From Deltaproteobacteria bacterium (GTDB taxonomy: Bacteria > Myxococcota_A > Polyangia > HGW-17 > SLPX01): a stretch of 6,614 bases of DNA. Shown in pieces: positions 5,233-6,614 of the stretch (within the stretch, counting starts at the first letter, position 1; every line of letters starts with the position of its first letter). The notes beneath the pieces were generated by a model. It made no database searches. It was not told the DNA's origin and saw nothing but the letters and a program-made list of their open reading frames with translations. The position numbers were made by a program, and so were the translations under genes. The stretch lies in assembly GCA_011390535.1 (NCBI GenBank), contig JAABSF010000149.1, positions 1-6,614 on the forward strand, given 5' to 3'.

Positions 5233-6614
5233 CTAAAAAGATACACACTCTTGCGGGTGCCCGGACAAGATGCGGGCAAAATTCAGGGTGGTGGATCCAG
5301 GTGAATCAAACCATGCCCACACGATGTCACCGTTGAAATGTCTTCGCATGGGATCGTCCCGTCTTCCCCAAGCAGCCAGGCCGGTGATTACAACCGGGCC
5401 TTCCAAAAAACCGCCGGATGCATCCACTCTTCCAAGCTTGTAGACGTAGGAACCGGACGGCTCGGCCCACCCCACCACATACTGTTCGGTGTCGTCTTCC
5501 ACCGGGGTCCATCGGGCCATGGTGGGATCTGTCTCGTTAATGGAAGATGTGTTTGTCAGCCAGACCACATCAGTGGAGCTATATGAAGAGCTGATTGAGG
5601 CAAAACCAACGTCTTGATTCATAGTGGAAGAATCATAAGAGCCTTGGCCAAGAACTAGGTCGGCTTGATGGGTGTTGAATACTATCTTCCACCCATCCGG
5701 CGATATAGCTCCGCCGCCCAGCTCGCCTGCTACGCTGCCGTTGCAGCCGGCGCACATATCGATTACATGACCTGAGTTGTGGTTTATGTATATACCGCCC
5801 TTTGCGTTGGTGGAGAAATCTCCGGATGTGCCGGGGTAACAGTCCGTTACACAGGCCGGCATGAAGCGGTCGATGTCCTGGTTGTACCTTAACAGATTGC
5901 TCATGCTGTGTGAGCATCCCCAGGACCAACCTGTAGTTTCGGAACCTGCTGTTGTAACCCACTTCAAGGTATCTCCCTCGTGCCCGGAATCGGAGTGGAC
6001 ATGATAATAGGCCCCGTATTTGCCGCCCCCGTACTCGAAGCGGCTGTCGCCTATGCCGAAATCCGTTGGTGTATTGTTGGAGTTTGTCAGCTCTTGCGTC
6101 CACAGCTCAGTGCCTGAGGGATCGTAGCGTGTAACGTAAATGGACTGCTCTGAGCTGCTCCAGAGAAGAGCCGCAAAGTGACCGTCGGGTTCAGCCGCCA
6201 GCCCGCGGCATTCAAGCCCGGAGGTCAGGTCGTGCACCTCCACCAGCTCGTCGTCCGGAGAAATCCGGGCTACCCGAGGTGTCAGCCCTCCTCCACCCGA
6301 GGTGGTAAAGCCAACCAAGGTTTCGCAATTGGCTAACGGCGCGGTGAACACGCGGCCTACATGTAGTGAGCTTCTTCCCCAGATCCGCCAGTTGGAGACT
6401 CCACCTTTTACACCTTCCGGCACGGTGAGTTGAGATGTGGTCAGCCGGTCCTGGAGAGGATCATCCGGGTTTACGCTGGAGTCAGGCGAGACATATGCAT
6501 CAGCAAGCGATGAGCCGTCTCCATCCCCTGCATCATGAAACCCTCCGGTGTCCGCCACAGCGCCATCTCCGGTAATGCCCCCTTCATCCGTTACAGCCGC
6601 GTCTCTGTCGGGCC
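5233..6614 (-). CDS. Hypothetical exported protein, beta-propeller-like, 5' partial
   Basis: The frame is open to the right edge, with 459 codons visible before the TAG stop, so the true start is outside the window. The GTG at 6558 is probably only an internal valine, because the same Asp/Gly/Ala-rich composition continues upstream of it. The visible N-terminal 50 residues or so are a Gly/Asp/Ala/Ser linker like those that follow the lipobox of outer-surface lipoproteins in Myxococcota-type bacteria; the export signal itself is not seen. The rest is rich in Gly, Ser, Thr, Trp and Tyr, with repeated strand-turn elements such as RVARISPDDELVEV, YVTRYDPSGTELW and GGAISPDGWKIVF, which suggest a beta-propeller or repeated beta-sheet fold. 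Eight cysteines, including ACVTDC and MCAGC pairs, could form disulfides outside the cytoplasm. No catalytic motif is recognised and the function is unknown. It has no evident functional link to rsmE. Confidence 0.8.
   Translation of the reverse strand, partial: PDRDAAVTDEGGITGDGAVADTGGFHDAGDGDGSSLADAYVSPDSSVNPDDPLQDRLTTSQLTVPEGVKGGVSNWRIWGRSSLHVGRVFTAPLANCETLVGFTTSGGGGLTPRVARISPDDELVEVHDLTSGLECRGLAAEPDGHFAALLWSSSEQSIYVTRYDPSGTELWTQELTNSNNTPTDFGIGDSRFEYGGGKYGAYYHVHSDSGHEGDTLKWVTTAGSETTGWSWGCSHSMSNLLRYNQDIDRFMPACVTDCYPGTSGDFSTNAKGGIYINHNSGHVIDMCAGCNGSVAGELGGGAISPDGWKIVFNTHQADLVLGQGSYDSSTMNQDVGFASISSSYSSTDVVWLTNTSSINETDPTMARWTPVEDDTEQYVVGWAEPSGSYVYKLGRVDASGGFLEGPVVITGLAAWGRRDDPMRRHFNGDIVWAWFDSPGSTTLNFARILSGHPQECVSF

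Noticed and set aside
6556..6558. GTG as start codon of the hypothetical gene
   Set aside because: The frame is open further upstream with the same Asp/Gly/Ala-rich composition, so this is probably an internal codon of a 5'-truncated gene.

Overview
The window reads almost entirely on the minus strand. From high to low coordinates, which is the direction of transcription, it holds five genes: the 3' part of a secreted or lipoprotein-like hypothetical gene; rsmE (16S rRNA m3U1498 methyltransferase); a PP2C-type protein phosphatase fused to a cyclic-nucleotide-binding domain and a long repetitive acidic tail; queE (7-carboxy-7-deazaguanine synthase); and trmFO (folate/FAD-dependent tRNA m5U54 methyltransferase). 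About 106 bases remain downstream of trmFO, in which two frames run open to the window edge.

The source is a bacterium that uses TrmFO rather than TrmA. A PP2C-cNMP fusion, an Asp/Gly/Ala-rich linker on an exported Cys-containing protein, and moderate GC content point to a deltaproteobacterium-like lineage (Myxococcota or Bradymonadales type). This placement is inference from gene style, not from a marker gene.

Layout: the hypothetical protein occupies 5233 to the right edge, with its N-terminus and probable export signal outside the window. A 109-bp gap precedes rsmE (4305-5123). A 182-bp AT-rich intergenic region (4123-4304) carries a candidate sigma70 promoter, a perfect 9-bp tandem repeat over its -35, inverted repeats, and a small hairpin that places the Shine-Dalgarno in its loop just before the phosphatase ATG. 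The phosphatase (2287-4122), queE (1525-2277) and trmFO (107-1525) follow with a 9-nt gap and then a 1-nt TGATG overlap, so they look like one translationally coupled operon.

Three of the four identifiable genes modify RNA (rRNA U1498, the queuosine precursor pathway, tRNA U54). The fourth is a phosphatase with a second-messenger-type domain, which suggests, but does not prove, a link between Ser/Thr phosphorylation signalling and translation.

The most unusual pattern is that each recognisable enzyme carries a hydrophilic low-complexity insertion or tail in an otherwise well-conserved frame. QueE has three in-frame 24-bp repeats encoding an octapeptide. The phosphatase has 18-bp (hexapeptide) and 9-bp (ESQ) tandem arrays. 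TrmFO has a Pro/Ser/Thr/Glu-rich loop, and RsmE has two short polar loops. I see no mobile element, CRISPR array, tRNA or rRNA gene.
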